NCBI GenBank assembly: GCA_038210495.1
Contig: JBBQWR010000023.1
Span: 12,399 to 76,398, forward strand
DNA: 64,000 bases
Origin: JBBQWR01 sp038210495
Lineage (GTDB): Bacteria; Planctomycetota; Planctomycetia; Pirellulales; DATAWG01
Reading direction: 5' to 3'
Shown here: one piece after another, positions 35,943-43,359 of the stretch
How positions within the stretch are numbered: position 1 is the first letter of the stretch
How the letters are laid out: every line of letters starts with the position of its first letter
The notes under the pieces: model-generated
Database searches by the model: none
Told to the model about the DNA's origin: nothing
The model's input: the letters and a program-made list of their open reading frames with translations, nothing else
Program-made: the position numbers and the translations under genes

Positions 35943-38110
35943 TCCAAAAGACAAACAGCCCGCCGCTAGACCTTGTACTCTCGCGGCTCGATCACGTTCG
36001 CGAAGTATCTGGGGGATTTTCGGCGCGTTGCCCAGCTCACGAAGACCACAACGCATCCCTCAGTATCAGCATCGGCGACGATGAGCGGATTTTGGTCCAC
36101 TGCCATGCAAATTGTGAAATCGGCGACGTGCTGAAGGCCGCCGGGCTCGCGACGAAAGATTTATTCCCGCAGACAAACGGCCACGCCAGCGGCAATGGCA
36201 ATTCGAGGATCGTTGCCACCTACGCCTACAAGGATGAATCCGGCGCCACGCTGTTTGAAGTGTGCCGCTTCGACCCGAAGGATTTTCGCCAGCGTAAGCC
36301 CAAAGAGGGCGGAGGTTGGGATTGGAAGACGAAGGGCGTCCGCAAGGTTCCCTACCGATTGCCTGAATTGCTCGCGGCGCCGGCGGTGGAAACCGTCTTC
36401 GTTGCCGAGGGGGAAAAGGACGTCGGCAATCTCGTGGCTCTTGGACTGGTTGCGACGTGCAACGCAGGTGGCGCCGGGAAGTGGCGGAAGGAATACAACA
36501 AGCATCTTCGTGGCCGTCGTGTTGCGCTGCTACCGGACAAAGATAATCCGGGCCGCGAGCATGCCGAACAAGTCGCCGCCATGTTGTACGGCACGGCGGC
36601 CGACGTGCGGATCGTCGAACTCTCTGGCGCCGGCAAAGATGCCTCAGATTGGATAGCTGCGGGCGGCACGAAGGACGAGCTATTGCGGCTTGCCAAGGCC
36701 GCGCCGATTTTCGTTCCCAAGCCCAAAGCCGACGAAAGCACGGATCCCGAAAAAATCCACTTCACCGACTGCGGCAACGGCAGACAGTTTGCCGAGGATC
36801 ACGGCGCCGATGTTCGTTTCTGCCACCCGCGCAAAAAGTGGTATGCCTACAACGGCAAATTCTGGTCGCTGGATGAGCGAGGCGAAATCACGGCCAAGGC
36901 CAAGGCCACGATCGGCGGGATGTTCGCAAGGGCCGCCGCAATGGACGGTGGCAATCGGGCTCGACTGCTAGAGCATGCGCTCGACTCGGAACAAATGGCC
37001 CGGCTCAATGCGATGGTCACGGCCGCCCAAAGTGAACCGGGCATTCCGATCGTGCCGGCGGAAATGGATTGCGACTCGATGCTGCTCAACACACTGAGCG
37101 GCACGGTTGATTTGCGTACGGGCGAACTTCGGCCGCATTCTCGCGCCGATGCGATCACGCGAGTTGCCCCAGTTGAATACGCGACCGGGGCCGGCGACGA
37201 TTGCCCAATTTTTCAGGGGTTTATCGCGGACATTCTCGACAATCAGCCCGAGCTAATTCAGTTCATCCAGCGGCTGCTGGGCTATTGCCTCACGGGCGAC
37301 GTTCGCGAACAAATCGTGACGATTTTTTGGGGTAGCGGCAGCAATGGTAAATCGACGCTGCTGGAATTGATTCTCTACATCCTGGGCGAATACGCCTTGC
37401 AAGCCCCTCGTGGGCTCTTGGATCAAAAGCGCGGCGAGAGTCACCCCACCGAACTAGTAAGCCTGTTTCGTCGGCGGTTGGTCACCGTCAACGAAACCGA
37501 CAGCGGTCGGGAAATGGCGGAAGGGCTCGTCAAGCAAGTCAGCGGCGGCGACCAGATCACGGCTCGCGGGATGCGCGAAGACTTTTGGAGTTTCCCGCCG
37601 ACTCACAAGGTCATCATGGCGACGAACCACCGGCCAGCGATCAAAGGTACCGATCACGCCATCTGGCGCCGCATTCGGCTCGTGCCGTTCACCGTCCGAA
37701 TTCCCGATGAGCGACAGGACAAGGGACTCTCGAAAAAGCTCCAAGCCGAAGCCCCGGCGATCCTGCGATGGCTCGTGGCCGGATGCCTGGCTTGGCAGCG
37801 CGACGGGTTGGGATTGCCCGAGCAAGTGAAGGCGGCCACGGAAGAATATCGCGCCAGTGAAGACGTTCTCGGTTCGTTTATCGAGAACTGTTGCGTTGTC
37901 GAGTCTCACGCGAGCTGCCCCGCGACGCAACTCTTTGAAGCGTATCGGGATTACAGCGGTGACCGCGAGACAACTCAGACAAAATTCGGTTGCATGCTGG
38001 GCGAACGTGGTCTTCACTCCGACCGCTACACGGCCGGAAAACACAAAGGCCGCAAAGGTTGGTGGGGCATCGGGTTACAAGCAGAGAGTGAACAGAGTGA
38101 ATACCAGTGA
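35939..38110 (+). CDS. P4/D5-type primase-helicase
   Basis: I use ATG 35939 (723 residues), overlapping the preceding stop. A CHC2-type zinc finger (C31-x2-H34, C55-x3-C59) leads into a TOPRIM domain (E157 in VAEGEKD; D200 and D202 in LLPDKDNPGR). A D5-N-like region follows (about 285-440), then a superfamily 3 helicase with Walker A GSGSNGKST (465-473), a Walker B-like VNETDSG, and the D5 C-terminal HKVIMATNHRPAIKG-T-D-AIWRRIRLVPF. It should prime and unwind the element's DNA, as P4 alpha does. Its last codons overlap the left half of a dyad-symmetric iteron cluster. Confidence 0.93.
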   Translation: MIQKTNSPPLDLVLSRLDHVREVSGGFSARCPAHEDHNASLSISIGDDERILVHCHANCEIGDVLKAAGLATKDLFPQTNGHASGNGNSRIVATYAYKDESGATLFEVCRFDPKDFRQRKPKEGGGWDWKTKGVRKVPYRLPELLAAPAVETVFVAEGEKDVGNLVALGLVATCNAGGAGKWRKEYNKHLRGRRVALLPDKDNPGREHAEQVAAMLYGTAADVRIVELSGAGKDASDWIAAGGTKDELLRLAKAAPIFVPKPKADESTDPEKIHFTDCGNGRQFAEDHGADVRFCHPRKKWYAYNGKFWSLDERGEITAKAKATIGGMFARAAAMDGGNRARLLEHALDSEQMARLNAMVTAAQSEPGIPIVPAEMDCDSMLLNTLSGTVDLRTGELRPHSRADAITRVAPVEYATGAGDDCPIFQGFIADILDNQPELIQFIQRLLGYCLTGDVREQIVTIFWGSGSNGKSTLLELILYILGEYALQAPRGLLDQKRGESHPTELVSLFRRRLVTVNETDSGREMAEGLVKQVSGGDQITARGMREDFWSFPPTHKVIMATNHRPAIKGTDHAIWRRIRLVPFTVRIPDERQDKGLSKKLQAEAPAILRWLVAGCLAWQRDGLGLPEQVKAATEEYRASEDVLGSFIENCCVVESHASCPATQLFEAYRDYSGDRETTQTKFGCMLGERGLHSDRYTAGKHKGRKGWWGIGLQAESEQSEYQ

Positions 38111-38193
38111 ACCACTTTCCCGGTTAAACGGGAAATACGCGTGTATAGAGAATTAACCGGAAACCCCTTCACTACCGTTCACTGCCGTTCACC
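38087..38193. promoter_or_regulatory. Candidate replication origin: dyad-symmetric iterons
   Basis: Three direct heptamers (AGTGAAC 38087-38093, AGTGAAT 38096-38102, AGTGAAC 38106-38112) face three inverted ones (TTCACT 38168-38173, GTTCACT 38177-38183, GTTCACC 38187-38193) at 9-10 bp spacing. Between them CCGGTTAA (38120-38127) and TTAACCGG (38153-38160) form a second inverted pair. Both pairs centre on about 38140, in an AT-richer core. P4-like satellites keep iteron origins recognised by their primase-helicase; the position at the end of that gene fits. Confidence 0.65.
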
Positions 38194-38213
38194 GCAACAA
38201 CCTTGGAGACGCC

Positions 38214-38381
38214 ATGAGCGAGACAGACAGCAAGCGGCAAGAGCTAATCGGAATCGAGGATCGTATCGCCACGTTGACCACCCAGCTTGCACGCCTCGAA
38301 GGCGAGCGCGACGGGGGGTTACTGCTCGTGCTGGCTGACACCGATGGGGCGCACGACCGTCGGCCCACCGCAGTTAGGTAA
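38214..38381 (+). CDS. Small coiled-coil protein, 55 residues
   Basis: ATG 38214, preceded by TTGGAGAC, opens 55 codons. The product is acidic then hydrophobic (ELIGIEDRIATLTTQLARLEGERDG, a heptad-like helix, then LLLVLADTDG). It lies between the iteron cluster and the HNH remnant. The function is unknown; ribosome-binding site and frame content are the only support. Confidence 0.5.
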   Translation: MSETDSKRQELIGIEDRIATLTTQLARLEGERDGGLLLVLADTDGAHDRRPTAVR

Positions 38382-38395
38382 TCAGGACCAACACC

Positions 38396-38665
38396 ATGCC
38401 CAATCGACCCAAGACCTTCGGCGCCGAGCAACGCCAGCAAGCGGCCAAGCAGTACGACCGGCAACGTGGCACGCCAGATGAGCGGGGCTACGACTCGTGG
38501 TGGCGGACCTACCGGAAATGGTTCCTCGCCTGCCCCGAGAGCGTGATGTGCGCCGGGGGCTGTGGCCGGCAGAGGGGGGGGGATAGAAATTCCTCAAAAT
38601 TCGAAGGGCGGGAAACCGTCGCTCCCATTTCTTCATACGCTCACGAGTTAAACAGGAAAACCTAA
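38396..38665 (+). pseudogene. Truncated HNH-endonuclease-like gene
   Basis: The 89-residue frame begins like phage HNH proteins next to terminases (MPNRPKTFG...QRQQAAKQYDRQRGTPDERGYDSWWRTYRKWFLACPESVMCAGGC). It then diverges after a run of nine G (38574-38582 region), just where the first Cys pair should lead into the HNH core. No His-Asn-His motif follows in any frame before the terminase. I infer a deletion or slippage at the G-run. The family call rests on the N-terminal pattern only. Confidence 0.5.
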
Positions 38666-38666
38666 A

Positions 38667-40472
38667 ATGGGAAAACGCGGACCACAACCGATGACCGCCG
38701 CCGAACTCCAAGCCCGAGGCTCTTGGCGGGCTAAACAGCGGGCTAAAGAGGCCGAAAAGCCCACAAAAAAGAGCAAAGCGATGCCGGCACCGTCGATCAA
38801 GTGGCGGGCGCCGACGAAGGCCCAACTCAACGAATTGATTCTCGGAATCCCCGGCTACGACCCCCACCGCGACTCGGAAGGCTGCTGGTTTGAATACCGG
38901 GACGCAATCAAGGCCCTGAAATTCTTCGAAACAGAGCTAAAGCATGTCGAAGGCGCCGCCGCCGGCAAGCCGTTCAAGCTCGAAGACTGGCAAAAGTCGA
39001 TCATCGCCAACCTATTCGGCTGGAAGCGAATCGATGATGAGGAGCGGACGGTCCGCCGATACCGGGAATGCTTGATTTACGTCGCTCGCAAAAATGGAAA
39101 AACTCCGTTGTGCGCGGGCATCGCGCTTTACGCCTTATTCGAAGATGGCGAAGCTGGGGCCCAGATCGTGTCAGCCGCCGCCGAACGCGGGCAAGCGGCG
39201 CTGCTCTTTCGCCATGCCTCCGGGATGATCCGGCAAGCGCCCCGACTGGATAGCCTGGCTCACGTTTTCGGCGGAGTCGGCCAGCGGTCGATCGTGCTCC
39301 GCGACGATCCGGCCGCGAGCTACCAAGCAATCAGCGCCGACGCCGGCACGAAGCACGGGCTCAACCTCAGTCTTGGCATCGTCGACGAGTTGCACGCCCA
39401 GCCCAACAGAGATTTGGTCGATGCCCTGGCGACGTCGATGGCGTCGGCCAATCGAACCCAGCCGCTAATGGTTTTCATCACAACGGCGGATTTTGACCGG
39501 CCGAGTATCTGCAATGAAAAACACGATTACGCTCACAAGGTCCGCGACGGCATCATTGACGATCAGGCGTTTTTGCCCGTCGTGTTTGAACTCTCCAGGG
39601 ATGCCGATTGGACTGATCCCGAGCAATGGATTGACGCCAATCCCAATTTGGGTGTCAGCGTCAGCCGCGATTACCTGGAGCGGGAATGCAAGCGGGCGCA
39701 GGAAACGCCAACCTACGAAAACACTTTTCGCCGGCTACATCTAAACCAGAAAACTCAACAGGACGTCCGCTGGCTGTCAATAGACCGCTGGGACGAGCGG
39801 GCGCAGGCGGACCCGGTTGCGTGGCGGGCCGCGACAATAGAGCAATTGCGAGGGGCGATATGCACGGGCGGGCTGGACCTATCGACCGCGATCGACATCA
39901 CCGCATTCGTTCTTGCCTTCCAAGTTGATCGCGACGTCTTGTTGCTACCGTTCTTCTGGGCGCCGAAAGTCAACGCCGAGAAGCGGCAGCGGGTTGACCG
40001 CGTGCCGTACGGAACTTGGGCGCGGCAAGGTTTCCTCACGCTCACCGAGGGCGACGTCACTGATTACGACGTGGTTCGCCGCGACATCAACGAACTTGGC
40101 AAGCAATTTCAGATCAAGACGATTGCCCGCGATCGCTGGAACGCAAGCCAGATCACGAACCAGCTCATGGGCGACGGGTTCGATGTGGTGGATTTTGGGC
40201 AGGGCTTCTCGAGTATGTCCGCGCCCTCCAAGGAATTCGAGACGCTTTTGATCGGCGATCGCCTGGAGCATGGCGGGAATCCCGTTCTCCGGTGGATGGC
40301 CAGTAACGCCGCCGCCGAAACCGACGCGGCAGGCAACATCAAGCCGAGCAAAAAGAAATCGACAGAGCGAATCGACGGCATCGTCGCCGCGATCATGGCG
40401 CTGGGCGTAGCGATCGCGACTCCCCTTGAAGTCCAATCAATTTATTCCACTCCGGGACAACTCGCGCTCTAA
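38667..40472 (+). CDS. Phage terminase, large subunit
   Basis: The 601-residue product has the Terminase_1/YmfN arrangement. The ATPase Walker A-like segment is ARKNGKT (140-146) in LIYVARKNGKTPLCAGIALYAL. Walker B is LGIVDELHAQ (D240, E241). The nuclease begins GGLDLSTAIDITAFVLAF (D404), with later acidic residues near DRWNASQITNQL. The N-terminal 45 residues (MGKRGPQPMTAAELQARGSWRAKQR) look like the start of a P27-type small terminase, followed by a linker. This suggests a small-large fusion or a remnant. It packages DNA into procapsids. Its stop overlaps the next ATG (TAATG). Confidence 0.92.
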   Translation: MGKRGPQPMTAAELQARGSWRAKQRAKEAEKPTKKSKAMPAPSIKWRAPTKAQLNELILGIPGYDPHRDSEGCWFEYRDAIKALKFFETELKHVEGAAAGKPFKLEDWQKSIIANLFGWKRIDDEERTVRRYRECLIYVARKNGKTPLCAGIALYALFEDGEAGAQIVSAAAERGQAALLFRHASGMIRQAPRLDSLAHVFGGVGQRSIVLRDDPAASYQAISADAGTKHGLNLSLGIVDELHAQPNRDLVDALATSMASANRTQPLMVFITTADFDRPSICNEKHDYAHKVRDGIIDDQAFLPVVFELSRDADWTDPEQWIDANPNLGVSVSRDYLERECKRAQETPTYENTFRRLHLNQKTQQDVRWLSIDRWDERAQADPVAWRAATIEQLRGAICTGGLDLSTAIDITAFVLAFQVDRDVLLLPFFWAPKVNAEKRQRVDRVPYGTWARQGFLTLTEGDVTDYDVVRRDINELGKQFQIKTIARDRWNASQITNQLMGDGFDVVDFGQGFSSMSAPSKEFETLLIGDRLEHGGNPVLRWMASNAAAETDAAGNIKPSKKKSTERIDGIVAAIMALGVAIATPLEVQSIYSTPGQLAL

Positions 40473-40771
40473 TGATTCGCAGCGCCGCCACTCCCGAGCC
40501 CACTCCACCGGCGCATAAGCGACGGATGACGTTGCCTACGGTCTATGTCGTGCTGCCAGAGTGCCGAAAATGTCGCGGGACGGACTTCGACCGAAGTGGC
40601 GGAACTCATTTTAGACGTCAAAAAACCGGTGAATTCGCCACCGTGCAATATGTCCGTTGCAAAGCCTGCGGACAGCGGCACAAGTTTATTTTCGTTATGT
40701 CCGCCACACGGACAACTGGCGCGAGCATCAATCCTAAAATAACACTACCGGCATCACTAAATGGAGAATGA
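40472..40771 (+). CDS. Small zinc-ribbon protein of the element
   Basis: The 99-residue product has CxxC pairs at C31/C34 (CRKC) and C63/C66 (CKAC), a 28-residue loop between them, and a hydrophobic segment after (HKFIFVMSA). It starts on the terminase stop (TAATG at 40470-40474), so it is translationally coupled. It could be a head-associated or DNA-binding accessory; I do not recognise the family. Confidence 0.65.
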   Translation: MIRSAATPEPTPPAHKRRMTLPTVYVVLPECRKCRGTDFDRSGGTHFRRQKTGEFATVQYVRCKACGQRHKFIFVMSATRTTGASINPKITLPASLNGE

Positions 40772-40774
40772 GCC

Positions 40775-41026
40775 ATGTTCAATCTGCTGGAAGCATTCAG
40801 TCGCAGCGACATTGCAAAACAGTTAGAGAAGACCGACGAAGAGCGCCGACTCCAAGAGCGCGCAGCCCTGGCCGAGGCTAACAAGAGGGTCGCCGCCGAC
40901 CTTTCCAAGGCCCTGCCCGCGATCAATCGGACCTATGAGGCTGCGCTCTTCGCCGGATCATCAAGCCGAAGCAACCCACCAACCCATTGTCCCCGCATGG
41001 CATGTTGCACGCCAAGCGTGCAATGA
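40775..41026 (+). CDS. Short coiled-coil protein, truncated paralogue of the 41521 gene
   Basis: The 83-residue product resembles residues 10-70 of the 192-residue protein at 41521: EERRLQERAALAEANKRVAADLSKALPAINRTYEAAL aligns with EEARNQERSDAATAVKKIDADLLRELPALTKSYETAL. After that the similarity stops and a short unrelated tail follows (SSSRSNPPTHCPRMACCTPSVQ). It is probably a duplicated and truncated copy. A perfect 8-bp hairpin spans its last codons. Confidence 0.55.
   Translation: MFNLLEAFSRSDIAKQLEKTDEERRLQERAALAEANKRVAADLSKALPAINRTYEAALFAGSSSRSNPPTHCPRMACCTPSVQ
41005..41023. terminator. Perfect 8-bp hairpin at a gene end
   Basis: TTGCACGC (41005-41012), loop CAA, GCGTGCAA (41016-41023), just before the TGA of the truncated paralogue. 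No T-run follows, so it may be an RNA-processing or weak terminator structure. Confidence 0.4.
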
Positions 41027-41070
41027 AGGGACTCCTAACCTACTAACCCTCATCCTCCGGGATCGCAAAC

Positions 41071-41436
41071 ATGAGAATTACTGAATTAAGTACCGGTACG
41101 ACTCGGCGACTAACCGCTCTTGCCAATCGCGAAGCGCTAGCCGCCGGCGTTGCATCACCGGTCGTGCTGGTGCTGGAAATCGCCGAAAACATGCTTGGCG
41201 GGCAAGACGCGGCAACGGTCCGCTGGGACAAATTACTCGACGCTGCTCGTCAAGGCGAGGGCCAGCTCCCGGGTGCAATCATCACCGTGTTTCGCGCGGT
41301 ACCCTATGCCCTGCTCCACGCATATTTGCTCGACAACTACCCCGTCACATCGACGATGCTGGCGCTCAATGACGGGACGATTCCAACGCTGGCCTTCTCC
41401 GGCGGCGAACCGCGATTTGATAACCTCGAAACGTAA
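41071..41436 (+). CDS. Hypothetical phage-type protein, 121 residues
   Basis: The product (MRITELSTGTTRRLTALANREALAAG...) is globular, with a hydrophobic middle (PGAIITVFRAVPYALLHAYLLDN) and no recognised motif. It lies between terminase-linked genes and the prohead protease, where portal or connector genes would be expected, but it is far too short for a portal. It is followed by the first of two similar RNA hairpins. Confidence 0.6.
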   Translation: MRITELSTGTTRRLTALANREALAAGVASPVVLVLEIAENMLGGQDAATVRWDKLLDAARQGEGQLPGAIITVFRAVPYALLHAYLLDNYPVTSTMLALNDGTIPTLAFSGGEPRFDNLET

Positions 41437-41440
41437 CAAC

Positions 41441-41496
41441 AACCGGCGGACTGTGGTGGCGTTTTTAGAAACTTTCGCCACTGTTGGCCGCTAATA
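41441..41496 (+). ncRNA. Structured intergenic element, copy 1
   Basis: An outer helix GCGG (41446-41449) with CCGC (41488-41491), a 3x3 internal loop, then nine pairs GTGGTGGCG (41453-41461) with CGCCACTGT (41476-41484), using three wobbles, around a 14-base loop. The same architecture recurs at 42837-42896. Confidence 0.55.
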
Positions 41497-41520
41497 ACAC
41501 TCAACTTGAGGAAAACCAAC

Positions 41521-42099
41521 ATGGTCGCCGCAGCCATTGAACGATTTGCCGATTTATTCTTGCGTAGCGCCGAGGGCGCCCGACTCTTGGCCAGCGACGA
41601 AGAGGCGCGGAACCAAGAGCGGTCAGACGCTGCAACCGCCGTCAAGAAAATCGACGCGGACCTTCTGCGTGAACTGCCGGCGCTCACCAAGAGTTACGAA
41701 ACAGCCTTAGCCGAAGAAAAGGCCGCCGCGCTCGCGTTTCGCGATGCCCAAATTGCCGCCCAGCAGGCATGGAGCGCCCGCTCACGCGCCATTGCCCGAG
41801 CGGACATTGCCCGTGACTCGCGGCTGAAAATTCTCCGTGAAACGGCGGACGAATCGATTGCCGCTCTCCGCGCCGAACTGTCCGCCGCTCATTTACAGAA
41901 AATCGACGTCGACCAAAACTCCCCGGATTACAACAAAAAGATGGTCGCTATGAATCAAGCAATGCTGGCCGCGATTCGCGAACTGGGCAAGCTCCCGGAG
42001 GAATCGCTCACCACGTCGATGCTCGCAACGCGATTAGCGGAAATCCGCGCGTCGGTCGGCATGAACGGCGAGCACAACGGCAACGGCCACTCTCACTAA
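41521..42099 (+). CDS. Alpha-helical / coiled-coil protein, candidate scaffold
   Basis: I use ATG 41521, with TTGAGGA 10 bases before, giving 192 residues. The chain is almost entirely helical and charged (LLRELPALTKSYETALAEEKAAALAFRDAQIAAQQAWSARSRAIARADIARDSR), with a Gly/His/Asn-rich tail. Position before the prohead protease and helical character would suit a scaffolding protein, but scaffolds usually follow or overlap the protease, so this is conjecture. A truncated paralogue is at 40775. Confidence 0.6.
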   Translation: MVAAAIERFADLFLRSAEGARLLASDEEARNQERSDAATAVKKIDADLLRELPALTKSYETALAEEKAAALAFRDAQIAAQQAWSARSRAIARADIARDSRLKILRETADESIAALRAELSAAHLQKIDVDQNSPDYNKKMVAMNQAMLAAIRELGKLPEESLTTSMLATRLAEIRASVGMNGEHNGNGHSH

Positions 42100-42113
42100 C
42101 GAAGGGACGGAAT

Positions 42114-42830
42114 ATGGCGACAATCGAATTCTTGCGGGCCGATATTGCAAATCGTCAGATTCGCGTCGATCGAGATGGTCTCGCGCTTCGAGGCGTGGAA
42201 CTGGCCTGCGTCGGCGTCTTCAAAACCAAGATCGGCCGATTCAACGAGGCTTCGCTCGCGACCGCCCTGCGGCTGATTAAGGCAAACTCCAGTGGCGTGA
42301 TGAGCCATTTTGGCCACGGCTCGGCGGTAACCGGCGAGCCCGGTAGTTTTCTAGGTCGGATTCGGGATCCGTTTTTACCTATCAATACTTCGCTCCGCGC
42401 CGATCTGTTTTTCGATCCAACCGCGTTTAGCTCCCCGCGAGGAAATCTGGCCGGGTATGTGATGGATCTGGCGAATTCCGACCGCGACGCGCTTTCAATG
42501 TCATTCGTCATCAACGTCGAAAAGATAATCGAGAAAAACAGCCAAGGGCGCCCATTGATTGGACCGGATGGCCAAGCATTACCGCCGCTGTGGACGCCCG
42601 TGGAAGTGCTGGCGTGCGACGTGGTTGAATCGGGCAATGCGGCCGGCAGCATCCTAAGCCCGGTCGGAATCTCTGATTTTTACCCACCGACTTTTGACTT
42701 CGACAAACTAACCGATGATGAACTTCGCGCACTATGGAAGCGGACAAAGGCCACGGCAGCATCGGCTGAAGAAAACGAAATGCGAAGGCGGTGGGAAAAC
42801 ACCAAGCGCCGCGCAGGGCTGAGAACGTAA
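42114..42830 (+). CDS. HK97-type prohead protease
   Basis: The 238-residue product fits the phage maturation protease fold (clan of S78/U35). N-terminal strands (RGVELACVGVFKTKIGRFN) are followed by the His motif GVMSHFGHGSAVTG (H65 or H68) and the Ser motif NSDRDALSMSFVI (S128 or S130), as in GLSIGF-type sequences. The C-terminus has an extra helix. The enzyme would cleave scaffold and capsid protein during head maturation. Unusually, no major capsid gene follows; instead there is a gap of about 200 bases with RNA element copy 2. Confidence 0.75.
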   Translation: MATIEFLRADIANRQIRVDRDGLALRGVELACVGVFKTKIGRFNEASLATALRLIKANSSGVMSHFGHGSAVTGEPGSFLGRIRDPFLPINTSLRADLFFDPTAFSSPRGNLAGYVMDLANSDRDALSMSFVINVEKIIEKNSQGRPLIGPDGQALPPLWTPVEVLACDVVESGNAAGSILSPVGISDFYPPTFDFDKLTDDELRALWKRTKATAASAEENEMRRRWENTKRRAGLRT

Positions 42831-42836
42831 AAAAAT

Positions 42837-42896
42837 AACCGGCGGTTCGTGGTGGCGTTTTCGGAAAACTTTTCGCCATCACGCGCCGCTGATAAT
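42837..42896 (+). ncRNA. Structured intergenic element, copy 2
   Basis: GCGG (42842-42845) with CCGC (42886-42889), a 3x3 internal loop, then GTGGTGGCG (42849-42857) with CGCCATCAC (42874-42882), nine pairs with one wobble, and a TTTTCGGAAAACTTTT loop. The 5' arm is identical to copy 1; four changes in the 3' arm all keep pairing. Confidence 0.55.
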
Positions 42897-43029
42897 GAGG
42901 TTGGTGAAGGTGGGCAGGACGGTTTTTGAACAACAGAGAAAGGCGCTTGTCGCGCCATTGCCGTCCGGTTGGCGTTAATAAGCGTTTCCGCTGCCGGGCG
43001 GCTGAATTCAACTCAAAGGGAAAGCACGG

Positions 43030-43359
43030 ATGTTAACGATCGACCAGATTAAGGCCGCTCATGGACCGGGCGAAAAGCTGATCCACGTTCCCGAGTGGGG
43101 CGGAGACGTGAAGGCCCGCCGGCTGGGCGCTGAGCAATATCTCCGGCTTAGCTCGATAATCACCGACGCCGCTGCGAAGGGCAACGCGGCAAATTATCTT
43201 GCCGCTGTCGTCGAGGAGTCGCTCATCAACGAAAACGGCTCGCCGATGTTCGATGAGAACTCCCGGCATATCTTGCTAGCCGAACCGATCATTACGGCTC
43301 GCATCGGGACGGAAATTATGGCGTTTAACAAGCTGACCAAGGGTAACACCAATGGCTGA
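43030..43359 (+). CDS. Phage tail assembly chaperone-like protein
   Basis: The 109-residue product begins MLTIDQIKAAHGPGEKLIHVPEWGGDVKARRLGAEQYLRLSS, the pattern of siphophage tail assembly chaperones (VPEWGG...VR.L...), and directly precedes and overlaps the tape-measure gene by 8 bp. AAAGGGAAAG lies before ATG 43030. Chaperones of this type usually come as a frameshifted pair; no second product is evident here. Confidence 0.72.
   Translation: MLTIDQIKAAHGPGEKLIHVPEWGGDVKARRLGAEQYLRLSSIITDAAAKGNAANYLAAVVEESLINENGSPMFDENSRHILLAEPIITARIGTEIMAFNKLTKGNTNG

Noticed and set aside
41071..41436. Portal or connector gene
   Set aside because: At 121 residues it is too short for a portal, and I see no connector pattern; left as hypothetical.
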